Assembly: GCA_026390735.1 (NCBI GenBank) | Contig: JAPLFJ010000026.1 | Span: forward strand, 80,399 to 144,398 | Source: Ignavibacteriota bacterium | Lineage (GTDB): Bacteria > Bacteroidota > Ignavibacteria > Tepidaquicellales > Tepidaquicellaceae | Length of the DNA: 64,000 bases | Reading direction: 5' to 3' | Shown: positions 17,265-26,676 of the stretch, piece by piece | How positions within the stretch are numbered: the first letter of the stretch is position 1 | Layout of the letters: each line of letters opens with the position of its first letter | Notes under the pieces: generated by a model | Told to the model about the DNA's origin: nothing | Seen by the model: only the letters and a program-made list of their open reading frames with translations | Databases searched by the model: none | Made by a program: the position numbers and the translations under genes

Positions 17265-18935
17265 ATGTTTTCATTGTTACTCGAATTAAAAACTGACTGT
17301 AATTTCTGCGGGAATCCTCTTCCAATCAATGCATTCGTGGATAAAATATTCTGCGATAAATGCAATAAAGACAATGTGCTTAATGCAGAACTCTGGAAAT
17401 CGCTTCTTGAAGAGTTACCGGATGATATACTTGGTTTTAAAGATGACGAGGGCAGGCCGTCAAAAGTTATGACGGGACAGTATAACTTTGATATGATGTA
17501 CGGAAGAAAGCAGGCACGGTGTAATAAATGCAAGACTAATATACCCGATGATGAACTGAACAAGTTTACTGAAGGCGGTAATTATAAGTGCAAGAAATGC
17601 AGAGCCGATGTTTTTGTCCGACCTGCAACTGACTTAATGAAGTCTATATTCCCGTCATCGAAATACATTGTCAGCGAAGACGAAAACATGCTAAAGGGTA
17701 CTCCGGAAAAACCTGTTGAAAAGAATTCCGATAAACCTGTTTTATTTACATGTCCTTCGTGTGCAGGAAACCTTGAGATAGACGGCAAGGAAAGAATAGT
17801 TGAATGTAATTTCTGTAAGTCGAAAGTATACCTTCCCGATGACCTGTGGTTTTCACTTCATCCCGTTGTTTCAAAAGAAAGATGGTATATCACATTTGAC
17901 AGTAAGTTATTATCAGAACAGCTGCCAGAATGGTGCAAACTTTATGATGCAGCAATTGACAGGGAAGGAAACATATACGTAGCAGGTACACTTGATGTGT
18001 TCGATAAAGATGTAACTGTCTGGTCCTTTTCGCCTGATTTTAAGAAAAGGTGGTCTGTAAATAATCTTAATGTTGAAGATGTGCATGCACATCTTGCAGT
18101 AACGAAGAAGGGCGAGTTATACTTATGGGATTCAACCAAACATTCAATATCAGTTTTGTCCTGCAAAGACGGTGCTCTGTTAAGAAAGATTAACGGAAGT
18201 GAGCAATCAAAAGATAATCATTACCCTTTTACCGTAAAAGACTGTGAGACGTTAATAAATGATTCGGATGATACAATTCTTGCTGTAATAAACGACTTAT
18301 TTGTGAGGTTTAATACAGACGGCACACGTGCATCACTCTGGGGTGACCCGACGGATAAAGGCAGCATAGGATTATTCTCTGCATTCTTCTCAGGTTTTGA
18401 CCACAAAATTAACCTATCTGAGGGTTATTCAGGTGATATTCCAGAACTGAAAGAACTTGGTGACAAACCACGTGCTGTAAAATCGTACAAAGTAGAAATG
18501 TTTGCAGGATGGGATGACTATATCTATATTTATAACTTAGAATACAGCGTAGCATACATTGCAAAATATACACGCAGAGGCAAGCAAGAGTGGAGTACGT
18601 CTTTCCAGTTTGATGAACTGTGTGATAAGATATACGCAGACGGAAAAGGGAATGTTTATATTGCAGGGACGGACGGTAATAAAAAATCGAAGATAATGCG
18701 TTATACACCTGATACTGATAACTTTGACGTAGTATTGAAAGATATTTCCGAAGGTGGAACGTACGTTTTCGATTCCTGTGATATGGTTCTTGTAAGTCCT
18801 GAAGGAGTTATTAATATAATCAATACAAGCGGAGACCTTCGTGTTTATAACCCTGATTATTCAGTTAAGTATATCAGCAAGTCTATCAAAGAAGACGATG
18901 AATCATACAGGGAAGAATTAAACAGGAATAACTAA
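17265..18935 (+). CDS. Multi-zinc-ribbon protein fused to a beta-propeller
   Basis: 556 residues with no signal peptide. The N-terminal 200 residues hold three paired CxxC zinc ribbons: CNFCG...FCDKCNKDN, CNKCKTN...YKCKKCRAD and CPSCAGN...VECNFCKSK. From about residue 225 the protein consists of repeats such as AIDREGNIYVAGTLDVF, VTKKGELYLWDS and YADGKGNVYIAGTDGN, typical of NHL/SBBP-type beta-propeller blades. The combination suggests a cytoplasmic scaffold or sensor, but I do not recognise a named family. It converges on the PAP2 gene and the two stops overlap by 4 bp. Each ribbon appears intact. Confidence 0.75.
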   Translation: MFSLLLELKTDCNFCGNPLPINAFVDKIFCDKCNKDNVLNAELWKSLLEELPDDILGFKDDEGRPSKVMTGQYNFDMMYGRKQARCNKCKTNIPDDELNKFTEGGNYKCKKCRADVFVRPATDLMKSIFPSSKYIVSEDENMLKGTPEKPVEKNSDKPVLFTCPSCAGNLEIDGKERIVECNFCKSKVYLPDDLWFSLHPVVSKERWYITFDSKLLSEQLPEWCKLYDAAIDREGNIYVAGTLDVFDKDVTVWSFSPDFKKRWSVNNLNVEDVHAHLAVTKKGELYLWDSTKHSISVLSCKDGALLRKINGSEQSKDNHYPFTVKDCETLINDSDDTILAVINDLFVRFNTDGTRASLWGDPTDKGSIGLFSAFFSGFDHKINLSEGYSGDIPELKELGDKPRAVKSYKVEMFAGWDDYIYIYNLEYSVAYIAKYTRRGKQEWSTSFQFDELCDKIYADGKGNVYIAGTDGNKKSKIMRYTPDTDNFDVVLKDISEGGTYVFDSCDMVLVSPEGVINIINTSGDLRVYNPDYSVKYISKSIKEDDESYREELNRNN

Positions 18936-20113
18936 AACGTAGCTTTAAAAACCAGAGCCGGTGAACTTTCATACATACCAAGAGTGAAACTTGTTTTCAC
19001 TTTAGAAAGAAATTTATTTCTTACTCTGTGGTCTCTTGTGAACTGTGACGGGTTGTTGTGAACTATCTGAGTTGCCGATAAATATCCTAATATTGCTCCT
19101 ACAAATACGTCTGAAGCCCAGTGAGTACTTTCTCCTATCCTTGTAATACCAACAATCGAAGCTGCCGCATAGGATAAAATCGGAACGATTAATGTCTGGT
19201 TATATTGCTTCGCAAATACTGTTGCTATTGAAAATGCCGTTGCCGTATGTCCGGAAGGGAATGCATCAAAGTTTGTGATTGATTTCTTCGGGTTACTCCT
19301 GAAGTATGCAACGGGTCCGTACCATTTTCCTCCGGCAACTGATTGAGATTGTTCCTGTGCACTCGGTCTTTGTCTGCCCGCTATCCATTTAATGCTGACC
19401 ACCCATACACTCGAAGTAAGGAATGCTTCAAACGCAAGGAACGAAGTTTCCTGTGCCTTCTTATTATTAAAAAATAATGAGTATCCTGCAAATGCACCTA
19501 AAGAAAGTAATCCGTAGTTTGCTCCTAATTCAGTTACCTCAGGACTCGTATTCCTGAATAGTGAAGTTCTCTCTGTTCCTTTATGAATGAAATTATATGA
19601 AGCCTGGTCTGTTGCGAGTAATCCTGCAGTTATTATCGCTCCTGCTCCAAGCCAGACAAAATCAGTACCTTTCATTTTAAACGGCGCTGATGCCTGCATC
19701 CATAAATCTTTTCCGAACCTTGTAAAAGGATTATAGTCAGGCTGAAATGTATATTCGGGATTCCCGGTTTCTTTTACTTCAGGACTTTGTTTTGAATCTT
19801 TATGTTCAGGATCTTCTACAGTTGTTTTGTATTTACCTGCTACTTCTATAAGAAACAGGCTGTCCGGAGTAAAGATTGTGTATTCCTTTTTGTAATTTAT
19901 GGTTGTGAAATTATCAACTGAATTGTCAAAAGAAGGTGAAAAATTTTTTATAAACTGAAAATCTATTCCTTTTAGTTGATTGCCTGCCGGAAGGTTTAAA
20001 ATCTTTCCTGAATTTTGAGAATAAAATACACTGCGTAAGTTTTCAGATTCCTGTGCTGAAAGACTAACGGCTATTAATAAAAATCCTATTACAAAAATCC
20101 TGACTATAAGCAA
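18932..20113 (-). CDS. PAP2-family membrane phosphatase
   Basis: 393 residues with a signal peptide (to VSLSAQ), a long periplasmic N-terminal part, and a C-terminal PAP2 domain with several membrane segments. All three phosphatase motifs are visible: KX6RP (Lys242-Pro250, KWIAGRQRP), PSGH (286-289) and the RX5HX3D motif (Arg325, His331, Asp335). Members dephosphorylate lipid phosphates such as undecaprenyl or phosphatidyl-glycerol phosphate, or bind outer-membrane lipid A; the substrate here is unknown. The start is TTG at 20113, since no ATG is available. A near-consensus sigma-54 promoter lies about 40 bp upstream with palindromic sites beyond it. Confidence 0.88.
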   Translation of the reverse strand: MLIVRIFVIGFLLIAVSLSAQESENLRSVFYSQNSGKILNLPAGNQLKGIDFQFIKNFSPSFDNSVDNFTTINYKKEYTIFTPDSLFLIEVAGKYKTTVEDPEHKDSKQSPEVKETGNPEYTFQPDYNPFTRFGKDLWMQASAPFKMKGTDFVWLGAGAIITAGLLATDQASYNFIHKGTERTSLFRNTSPEVTELGANYGLLSLGAFAGYSLFFNNKKAQETSFLAFEAFLTSSVWVVSIKWIAGRQRPSAQEQSQSVAGGKWYGPVAYFRSNPKKSITNFDAFPSGHTATAFSIATVFAKQYNQTLIVPILSYAAASIVGITRIGESTHWASDVFVGAILGYLSATQIVHNNPSQFTRDHRVRNKFLSKVKTSFTLGMYESSPALVFKATF

Positions 20114-20153
20114 TATAAATTATTTCAAAGTTCTGAATATATGGAAATATTTC

Positions 20154-20170
20154 TACAAATTCCGTGCCAA
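20154..20170 (-). promoter_or_regulatory. Probable sigma-54 (-24/-12) promoter for the PAP2 gene
   Basis: On the minus strand TTGGCACGGAATTTGTA matches the consensus YTGGCACGrNNNTTGCW with one change (T for C in the -12 GC). The GG and G are correctly spaced (10 bases between). Predicted start about 20144, leaving a roughly 30-nt leader before the TTG start at 20113. Sigma-54 promoters need an upstream activator, and palindromes suitable for one lie at 20216-20236 and 20405-20421. Confidence 0.65.
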
Positions 20171-20215
20171 ACGAAAAGCCCAAAAATATACAAAAAAAGC
20201 GGTATTGTATTTTAA

Positions 20216-20236
20216 TTTGTCTCATTTTGAGACAAA
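20216..20236. promoter_or_regulatory. Palindromic activator-type site upstream of the sigma-54 promoter (site 1)
   Basis: Perfect 9-bp arms TTTGTCTCA and TGAGACAAA around TTT, centred about 58 bp upstream of the -12/-24 element. A weaker half-matching copy, TCTTATTTTGAGAC, follows at 20240-20253. Confidence 0.6.
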
Positions 20237-20404
20237 TTTTCTTATTTTGAGACTTTTATTTGAGTAAAGCACTCATGTTAAACTTTGTAATCACAGAAAT
20301 ACGTGTAAGAATATTTCCAAAAAAATTGGTTTAAATGATTTAAACGCAGATTCCTATTTAATCGAATAACTTATCATTTCATTCATCATTTATATCGAAT
20401 AAAT

Positions 20405-20421
20405 TTTCTCATTTTGAGAAA
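20405..20421. promoter_or_regulatory. Second palindromic site of the same type
   Basis: Arms TTTCTCA and TGAGAAA around TTT; the inner CTCA-TTT-TGAG is identical to site 1, about 190 bp further upstream. Sigma-54 enhancers commonly act from such distances. The remainder of the 442-bp gap (20114-20555) shows no gene. Confidence 0.5.
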
Positions 20422-20555
20422 GTGACTTATTCTATTATTAAAAGTGCATTTATACATATATAAATAACCAAATAACCCGTTTGGAATATAAATTTCAGGA
20501 TATTCAAATACCCCTTGATTCGATGCAATCGTAGATTAAAAATTAAAGACTGCTT

Positions 20556-20885
20556 CTACAGTGTATCGTAGTAATGTTTTAATAAATATGAAAGTACTAT
20601 TCCGAATACCAGAAACCAGAAGAGTGCAATTATGTAATTTCTGAATACACGTTTTGGGTTCTCTGTAAACCTTTTTGTATGAAGATACCCATCCCACTTG
20701 CAGGACCTGCAGTGGTATTCTTTAAAACCAAAAAACCTCGGGACCCTTTTTAGCTTTCTTTTCTCCATCAAGCGTTCCAGAGTCGCATATTCTCCGCAAT
20801 TCGGACAATTACTTAAATGGAAACCCTTTTTGTGAATGATTTTATAATCTAAAAATAGTATTTTAGTAAACCATTTTGAAATCAC
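20556..20885 (-). CDS. Small membrane protein with zinc ribbon
   Basis: 109 residues. One treble-clef or zinc-ribbon type site (CPNCG...YHCRSCKWDG) in the N-terminal cytoplasmic half is followed by a basic segment and one C-terminal membrane helix (about 85-102). No homologous family is recognised. The CxxC spacing and clean start make a real gene likely. It is divergent from queF (84-bp gap) and separated from the PAP2 gene by the regulatory region described above. Confidence 0.65.
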   Translation of the reverse strand: MISKWFTKILFLDYKIIHKKGFHLSNCPNCGEYATLERLMEKRKLKRVPRFFGFKEYHCRSCKWDGYLHTKRFTENPKRVFRNYIIALFWFLVFGIVLSYLLKHYYDTL

Positions 20886-20969
20886 GAATTATATCTTTGC
20901 GTAAAAGTTAATTTAATGTTTATTAATTAGTATTATGTTTAAAATAATTAAAATCAAAATCATATTGTA

Positions 20970-21350
20970 ATGAAAAATAAATCTGTATTAGATAAGAAAA
21001 AACTGGCGTTGCTTGAGGTATTTGAGAATTCTCATCCCCGCAGGAATTATGAAATTATACACCAGACGGATGAGTTCACTTCTGTTTGCCCTAAAACAGG
21101 TCAGCCTGATTTTGGTACTATAGTAATCTCATACATAGCCGATAAAAAATGCGTTGAACTTAAGTCATTAAAATTTTATCTGCAGTCCTTCAGGAATGAA
21201 GGTATCTTTTACGAAAACGTTACTAACCGTATACTCGATGATTTAGTGTATATGCTTAAGCCAAGGTGGATGGAAGTGAAAGGGATATATTCCAGACGCG
21301 GCGGACTTTTCTCAACTGTAATTGCAACTCACGGAAAGAAGAAACAGTAA
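20970..21350 (+). CDS. queF: NADPH-dependent 7-cyano-7-deazaguanine reductase (short type)
   Basis: Reduces preQ0 to preQ1 in queuosine synthesis. 126 residues, the normal size of the unimodular T-fold QueF. Catalytic Cys40 lies in SVCPKTGQPDF with the general acid Asp47. The QueF NADPH motif ELKSLKFYLQSFRNEGIFYE spans 63-82. A second queuosine gene, queC, lies at 25979. No preQ1 riboswitch is evident in the 84-bp leader. The next gene, a SulP transporter, starts at TTG immediately after the stop, so the two are probably cotranscribed even though their functions look unrelated. Confidence 0.96.
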   Translation: MKNKSVLDKKKLALLEVFENSHPRRNYEIIHQTDEFTSVCPKTGQPDFGTIVISYIADKKCVELKSLKFYLQSFRNEGIFYENVTNRILDDLVYMLKPRWMEVKGIYSRRGGLFSTVIATHGKKKQ

Positions 21351-23018
21351 TTGAAGAAAACTTTTGTCCCCAAACTCTGGACTGTCTTTAAGGAAGGTTA
21401 TACAAAAGAAAAATTCTTTGCGGATTTATCCGCAGGTGTTATAGTTGGCATTGTTGCGCTGCCTCTGGCAATCGCCTTTGCCATCGCTTCAGGTGTTAAA
21501 CCTGAACAGGGACTTTACACTTCTATAATAGCAGGGCTTATTGTCTCTCTGCTTGGTGGAAGCCGTGTGCAGATTGCCGGACCTACCGGTGCATTCATCG
21601 TTATTATATATGGCATCGTTCAGAAATACGGAATGGACGGTCTTATGATTGCCACTTTTATGGCGGGTGTAATTCTTATCCTGATGGGAGTTGCAAGACT
21701 GGGCACACTTCTTAAGTTTATTCCTTATCCTCTGATAGTCGGATTCACGAGCGGCGTTGCTGTTATTATTTTCACTTCACAGATAAAAGATATTTTCGGA
21801 TTGCAGATAGCAGAACTTCCTGCTGATTTCGTTTCGAAGTGGATAGTTTACTTTCAGAATTTCTCTGCCGTCAATTATAATGCAATGTTTGTCGGAGGCC
21901 TTTCCCTTTTCATCTTACTTTTGTGGCCAAAGATTTCGCATAAAATTCCTGCTCCGTTAGTCGTTATAATATTTGTTACCGTTATTGTGCAAATTTTTGA
22001 TATAAAAGTAGATACTATACAAAGCAGGTTTGGCGCAGTACCGAATACATTACCAGCTCCGCAATTACCGCATATTACATGGGAAAAAATTACGGGTGTG
22101 TTTTCACCTGCGATTACAATTGCTTTGTTAGGGGCAATCGAATCTCTTCTGTCAGCAGTTGTTGCCGATGGTATGATACGTTCAAGACACCGTTCGAATA
22201 TGGAACTCGTTGCTCAGGGTGTTGCAAACATATTCTCTCCGATATTTGGAGGTATTCCTGCAACAGGTGCAATCGCAAGAACGGCAACTAATGTTAAGAA
22301 CGGTGCAAAGACTCCTGTTGCAGGTATTGTTCACGCAGTCGTACTTTTATTAATAATGCTCTTCTTCGGTAAATGGGCAGCATTGATTCCAATACCAACT
22401 CTATCTGCAATACTTCTGATAGTTTCTTACAATATGAGCGAATGGCGTTCCTTCAAAAAACTTTTAAAGAGTCCTAAGAGTGACATCATAATTCTTCTTG
22501 TTACGTTTGTACTCACTGTCATTGTTGACTTAACGGTTGCTATTGAAGTTGGAGTAGTTCTTTCAGCTTTGTTCTTTATGCGCCGTATGGCAGAAGTTTC
22601 TCAGGTGAATGCAATCACAAAAGATATTAAGGATGAACTCGACGGTAAGTATGAAAATGAACAGAGTGACATAAAGATGCCCGAAGGCGTTGAAATCTTT
22701 GAAGTGTTCGGCTCTCTGTTCTTCGGAGCAGTAGAACAGTTCACAGAGTCATTAAGGTCTGTAGAAAAGAAGCCAAAGTATTTAATTCTTGAATTACAGC
22801 ATCTGCTTTCAATCGATGCCACTGGGTTAAGAGCGTTAGAAGATTTGGAATCGAAATTAAGAAAGCAAAAGACTAAATTCATATTATCGGGTTTGCACAA
22901 GCAGCCGCTCTTTGCGATGGTTCAGTCAGGATTGATTGATAAAATAGGGGAGGATTATTTATTCGGAAGCATTCCCGAAGCATTAAGTTTTATTGAAACA
23001 GACAAAACGAAAAATTAA
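21351..23018 (+). CDS. SulP-family inorganic anion transporter with STAS domain
   Basis: 555 residues. The SulP membrane domain (10-14 helices) opens with DLSAGVIVGIVALPLAIAFA and contains GGSRVQIAGPTGAFIV and IGAVESLL-like GAIESLLSAVVADG. A C-terminal cytoplasmic STAS domain has LILELQHLLSIDATGLRAL. Such proteins carry sulfate, bicarbonate or dicarboxylates, usually as H+ or Na+ symporters; the substrate cannot be told from sequence. The start is TTG at 21351 directly abutting the queF TAA; the N-terminus aligns well with SulP proteins from there. Confidence 0.93.
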   Translation: MKKTFVPKLWTVFKEGYTKEKFFADLSAGVIVGIVALPLAIAFAIASGVKPEQGLYTSIIAGLIVSLLGGSRVQIAGPTGAFIVIIYGIVQKYGMDGLMIATFMAGVILILMGVARLGTLLKFIPYPLIVGFTSGVAVIIFTSQIKDIFGLQIAELPADFVSKWIVYFQNFSAVNYNAMFVGGLSLFILLLWPKISHKIPAPLVVIIFVTVIVQIFDIKVDTIQSRFGAVPNTLPAPQLPHITWEKITGVFSPAITIALLGAIESLLSAVVADGMIRSRHRSNMELVAQGVANIFSPIFGGIPATGAIARTATNVKNGAKTPVAGIVHAVVLLLIMLFFGKWAALIPIPTLSAILLIVSYNMSEWRSFKKLLKSPKSDIIILLVTFVLTVIVDLTVAIEVGVVLSALFFMRRMAEVSQVNAITKDIKDELDGKYENEQSDIKMPEGVEIFEVFGSLFFGAVEQFTESLRSVEKKPKYLILELQHLLSIDATGLRALEDLESKLRKQKTKFILSGLHKQPLFAMVQSGLIDKIGEDYLFGSIPEALSFIETDKTKN

Positions 23019-23040
23019 TTTTATAACTTAAAGAATAAAA

Positions 23041-24432
23041 ATGGAATACAGAATTGAACACGACACAATGGGAGAAGTTAAAGTTCCTGCGGATAAATAC
23101 TGGGGAGCTCAGACCCAAAGGTCAAAGCAGAATTTTACCATCGGCGCTCAATTAATGCCAAAAGAAGTTATCTATGCTTTTGCTGTACTTAAAAAAGCCG
23201 CGGCAATGGCAAACCACGAATGCGGTGTACTGCCAAAGGAAAAAATGGAACTCATAGGAAAAGTATGCGACGAAATTCTCGCAGGAAAACTTGATGACCA
23301 GTTTCCGCTTGTAGTCTGGCAGACAGGTTCAGGCACGCAGTCTAATATGAACCTGAATGAAGTGATCGCTAACAGGGGACATGTACTCAACGGCGGTAAA
23401 CTTTCAGACGAGAAAAAATTCCTTCATCCTAACGATGATGTAAATAAATCTCAGTCATCAAATGATACTTTCCCGACTGCAATGCACATAGCAGGATACA
23501 AAATGATTTTTGAGAACACTATCCCGAAAGCAACCGTACTGATGAATACTCTGAAAGCGAAGTCTGAAAAGTTTATGGATGTGGTAAAAATCGGAAGGAC
23601 TCATTTAATGGATGCAACTCCGCTTACTCTCGGTCAGGAATTCTCGGGTTATGTATCTCAGATAAGTCACGGCTTGAAAGCTATCACAAACACTCTTGCA
23701 CATTTGTCAGAACTCGCACTCGGCGGTTCGGCAGTTGGTACGGGTTTAAACGTTCCGAAGAATTATGACGTAATAGTTTCAAAATATATTTCCGATTTAT
23801 CAGGTCTTCCATTCAAGACTGCAGAAAATAAGTTTGAATCACTTGCGGCACACGATGCAATGGTAGAATCATCGGGTGGATTAAAAACACTAGCAGTAAG
23901 TTTAATGAAAATTGCAAACGACATACGTTTACTTGCTTCGGGTCCACGCAGCGGTATCGGCGAATTAATTATTCCTGAAAACGAACCTGGCTCATCGATA
24001 ATGCCGGGTAAAGTAAATCCAACACAGGCAGAAGCAATGACGATGGTCTGTGCACAGGTTATCGGAAATGATGTAGCAATAACAACAGGCGGTATTTACG
24101 GACATTTCGAACTTAACGTCTTCAAACCTGTAATGATAACAAACCTGTTACACTCGGCAAGACTTCTGGGTGATGCCTGCGAATCTTTCAACGAACATTG
24201 CGCAGTAGGAATAGAACCGAATATGGCTGTCATAAAAAGGCATGTGGAAAATTCTTTAATGCTCGTAACAGCATTAAACACTCACATCGGTTACGAAAAT
24301 GCAGCAAAGATAGCCAAGAAAGCTCACAAGGAAAACAAAACACTCCGTGAAGCAGCAATCGAACTCGGATTATTAACCAGCGAGCAGTTTGACCAGTGGG
24401 TAGTGCCAAAGAATATGGTTGGCAACCTATAA
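23041..24432 (+). CDS. fumC: Fumarate hydratase class II
   Basis: Reversible hydration of fumarate to malate in the TCA cycle, cytoplasmic homotetramer without iron-sulfur cluster. 463 residues with the full signature [13 protein letters not shown], the [15 protein letters not shown] substrate-binding loop and [18 protein letters not shown]. The start [28 protein letters not shown] is typical of FumC rather than aspartase. It follows the SulP gene by 22 bp and is closed by a hairpin terminator. With pckG downstream it marks central carbon metabolism genes. Confidence 0.97.
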   Translation: MEYRIEHDTMGEVKVPADKYWGAQTQRSKQNFTIGAQLMPKEVIYAFAVLKKAAAMANHECGVLPKEKMELIGKVCDEILAGKLDDQFPLVVWQTGSGTQSNMNLNEVIANRGHVLNGGKLSDEKKFLHPNDDVNKSQSSNDTFPTAMHIAGYKMIFENTIPKATVLMNTLKAKSEKFMDVVKIGRTHLMDATPLTLGQEFSGYVSQISHGLKAITNTLAHLSELALGGSAVGTGLNVPKNYDVIVSKYISDLSGLPFKTAENKFESLAAHDAMVESSGGLKTLAVSLMKIANDIRLLASGPRSGIGELIIPENEPGSSIMPGKVNPTQAEAMTMVCAQVIGNDVAITTGGIYGHFELNVFKPVMITNLLHSARLLGDACESFNEHCAVGIEPNMAVIKRHVENSLMLVTALNTHIGYENAAKIAKKAHKENKTLREAAIELGLLTSEQFDQWVVPKNMVGNL

Positions 24433-24459
24433 TATTAATGATTCATTGTTTTAGCCAAA

Positions 24460-24480
24460 CAGGAGTGCAACCCACTCCTG
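24460..24480 (+). terminator. Terminator after fumC
   Basis: Arms CAGGAGTG (24460-24467) and CACTCCTG (24473-24480) with a 5-base loop, followed by TTTT. It is 28 bp past the fumC stop. Confidence 0.8.
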
Positions 24481-24677
24481 TTTTCGTATAATCTTATAAA
24501 TCAGTGCAAATCACAAACCTTCAGTTCTTTCAGTGTGCGTTTTTTTTATTAAGTGAAGAAAAATCTTTAAAAACACTCACTATACCTAAAAAAAGGGTTT
24601 CTTAAATTGATTAAAACAGTTATTTTTGTATATTAAAATAACAATTAACCTTAATATTTTAAAAATTTTCCTCTAAT

Positions 24678-25991
24678 ATGACTGTACCCAATTACAAAAG
24701 TAAAGTTGTCTCTGCTGAAGAAGCAGTAAAAGTAATAAAATCTAACAATACCGTTCATCTTCACGCAAACAGTGCATTTCCCGATGTACTTGTTAATGCA
24801 ATGTGTGAAAGATACAAAGAACTTGAGAATGTGAAAGTCCAGCACCTTACAACTTTTCATAAAGCTCCTTACGTTGAGCCTAAGATGGCAGGCCATTTTA
24901 TACACCAGGCACTTTTCTGCGCAGGCAACGTCCGCAAAGCTATTAATGAAGGCAGAGCAGATGTCTATACAGTTTTCCTTTCAGAAATAGGATGGTTAAT
25001 GGACCTTGGCAAATTACCTATTGACGTATGTATGCTCCATCTTTCACCTCCCGATGAACATGGATACTGCTCTTTTGGAGTAAGCAATGAAGTGACAAAA
25101 ACAGCCGCTGAAAATGCTAAAATAGTTATTGCACAGATTAATCCAAATATGCCGAGAGTACTCGGGGATAATTTTATTCACGTAAGTAAATTAAAATACA
25201 TAGTAGAAGTTGACCATCCTTTGCTTGAAGTACCGATGGTCGACGCAAACGCTTCAGAAGAGGAAAAGAAAGTTTATCAGACAATTGCAGAATATATTTC
25301 GTCATTAATCGACGACGGTGCTACATTACAAATGGGTATCGGAGCCATTCCTGATGCCGTTCTCCCTTTCCTGAGAGAAAAGAAAGACCTTGGTATTCAT
25401 ACAGAAATGTTTTCCGACGGACTTATTGATTTAATCGACATGGGAGTTGTTAACGGCGAGAAGAAATCTTTTATGCCTAACAAAGTTGTTTCTTCATTCG
25501 TTATAGGTACCAACAAAGTTCACGATTTCATACACAACAATCCTTTAATCGAATTCCGTTCTTCTAAATTCGTAAATGACCCCGTGAATATTTCACGTAA
25601 CGATAATATGATTTCAATCAACTCTGCTATTCAGGTTGATTTGAGCGGACAGGTATGTTCAGATTCGATGGGTACGAAAATCTTTTCAGGTTTTGGCGGT
25701 CAGGTAGATTTCGTAAGAGGTGCAATGAGAAGTAAAGGCGGTAAATCTATACTTGCTTTCCCGTCAACTACAAAGAATAATACTATTTCAAAGATTGTTC
25801 CTACACTTTCACTTGGCTCAGGTGTTGTTACATCAAGAGGGGACGTTATGACAATCATTACTGAATACGGCATAGCAGATTTATACGGCAAGACCTTAAG
25901 AGAAAGAGTTCAGTTGTTAATAAATATCGCACATCCGAACTTCAGAGAAGATCTAGAGAAGCAAGCACGCGAATTTAAATGGCTGTGGTAA
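24678..25991 (+). CDS. Acetyl-CoA hydrolase/4-hydroxybutyrate CoA-transferase family protein
   Basis: 437 residues of the class I CoA-transferase family (AbfT/Cat1-like). Shows the glycine loop MGIGAIPDAV (219-228) and the catalytic glutamate in IHTEMFSDG (Glu243), which forms the gamma-glutamyl-CoA thioester. The C-terminal domain has SGFGGQVDFVRGA and YGIADLYGKTLRER. It would exchange CoA between acetyl-CoA and a C4 or short-chain acid; succinate, 4-hydroxybutyrate or butyrate cannot be distinguished here. It overlaps queC by 13 bp, which suggests cotranscription. Confidence 0.92.
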   Translation: MTVPNYKSKVVSAEEAVKVIKSNNTVHLHANSAFPDVLVNAMCERYKELENVKVQHLTTFHKAPYVEPKMAGHFIHQALFCAGNVRKAINEGRADVYTVFLSEIGWLMDLGKLPIDVCMLHLSPPDEHGYCSFGVSNEVTKTAAENAKIVIAQINPNMPRVLGDNFIHVSKLKYIVEVDHPLLEVPMVDANASEEEKKVYQTIAEYISSLIDDGATLQMGIGAIPDAVLPFLREKKDLGIHTEMFSDGLIDLIDMGVVNGEKKSFMPNKVVSSFVIGTNKVHDFIHNNPLIEFRSSKFVNDPVNISRNDNMISINSAIQVDLSGQVCSDSMGTKIFSGFGGQVDFVRGAMRSKGGKSILAFPSTTKNNTISKIVPTLSLGSGVVTSRGDVMTIITEYGIADLYGKTLRERVQLLINIAHPNFREDLEKQAREFKWLW

Positions 25992-26674
25992 GGAAAGAGA
26001 AAGCAATAGTTTTAGTAAGCGGTGGTATGGATAGTTCCCTTACCGCCGCATTTGCTTTTAAAAAATATGACCTTGCATTCCTTCACGTGAACTATGGTCA
26101 GCGTACAGAGAAACGTGAACTCAAAGCATTCAACGATATTGCAAAGTATTATAATGTAAAGGAAAAATTAATAATAGATATCGGTTATCTGAAAAAAATC
26201 GGCGGCTCATCTTTAACAGATAAAAAATTAAAGGTCACAAAGGCTGACATCAAATCAAAGAAGATTCCTACGAGTTACGTTCCCTTCCGCAATGCTAACA
26301 TACTCGCAATCGCAACAAGCTGGGCTGAAGTTATCGGAGCAAAAAGAATTTTTATCGGAGCTGTAGAAGAAGATTCAAGCGGATATCCCGATTGCAGAAA
26401 ATCATTCTTTGAATCTTACGAAAAGATGATTAACCTTGGCACTAAACCAACTACGAAGATTAAAATCGAGACACCGATTATAAATTTCTCAAAGAAGAAA
26501 ATCGTTGAGTATTCTTACAAAATGAAAGTGCCAATCCATCTAACCTGGTCTTGTTACAAAAGGGAAGACGTTGCCTGCGGTGAGTGTGACAGTTGTGCGC
26601 TTCGTCTGAGAGGATTCCGTCTGGCGGGTAAAAAAGATGCGATTGTTTATAAGAACAACATAAACTATTTTTAG
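25979..26674 (+). CDS. queC: 7-cyano-7-deazaguanine synthase
   Basis: ATP-dependent conversion of 7-carboxy-7-deazaguanine to preQ0, two steps before QueF. 231 residues with the PP-loop SGGMDSS (14-20) and the zinc site Cys192, Cys200, Cys203, Cys206 (SCYKRE...CGECDSCALR). HVNYGQRTEKRE and RNANILAIATSWAE are family motifs. Start overlaps the CoA-transferase 3' end by 13 bp and the AI-2E permease gene starts 2 bp after its stop. queD and queE are not in the window. Confidence 0.96.
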   Translation: MAVVRKEKAIVLVSGGMDSSLTAAFAFKKYDLAFLHVNYGQRTEKRELKAFNDIAKYYNVKEKLIIDIGYLKKIGGSSLTDKKLKVTKADIKSKKIPTSYVPFRNANILAIATSWAEVIGAKRIFIGAVEEDSSGYPDCRKSFFESYEKMINLGTKPTTKIKIETPIINFSKKKIVEYSYKMKVPIHLTWSCYKREDVACGECDSCALRLRGFRLAGKKDAIVYKNNINYF

Positions 26675-26676
26675 CA

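Noticed and set aside
20886..20969. preQ1 riboswitch before queF
   Set aside because: The 84-bp leader is AT-rich with no recognisable aptamer stem or the conserved preQ1 core; likewise none before queC, which overlaps its upstream gene.
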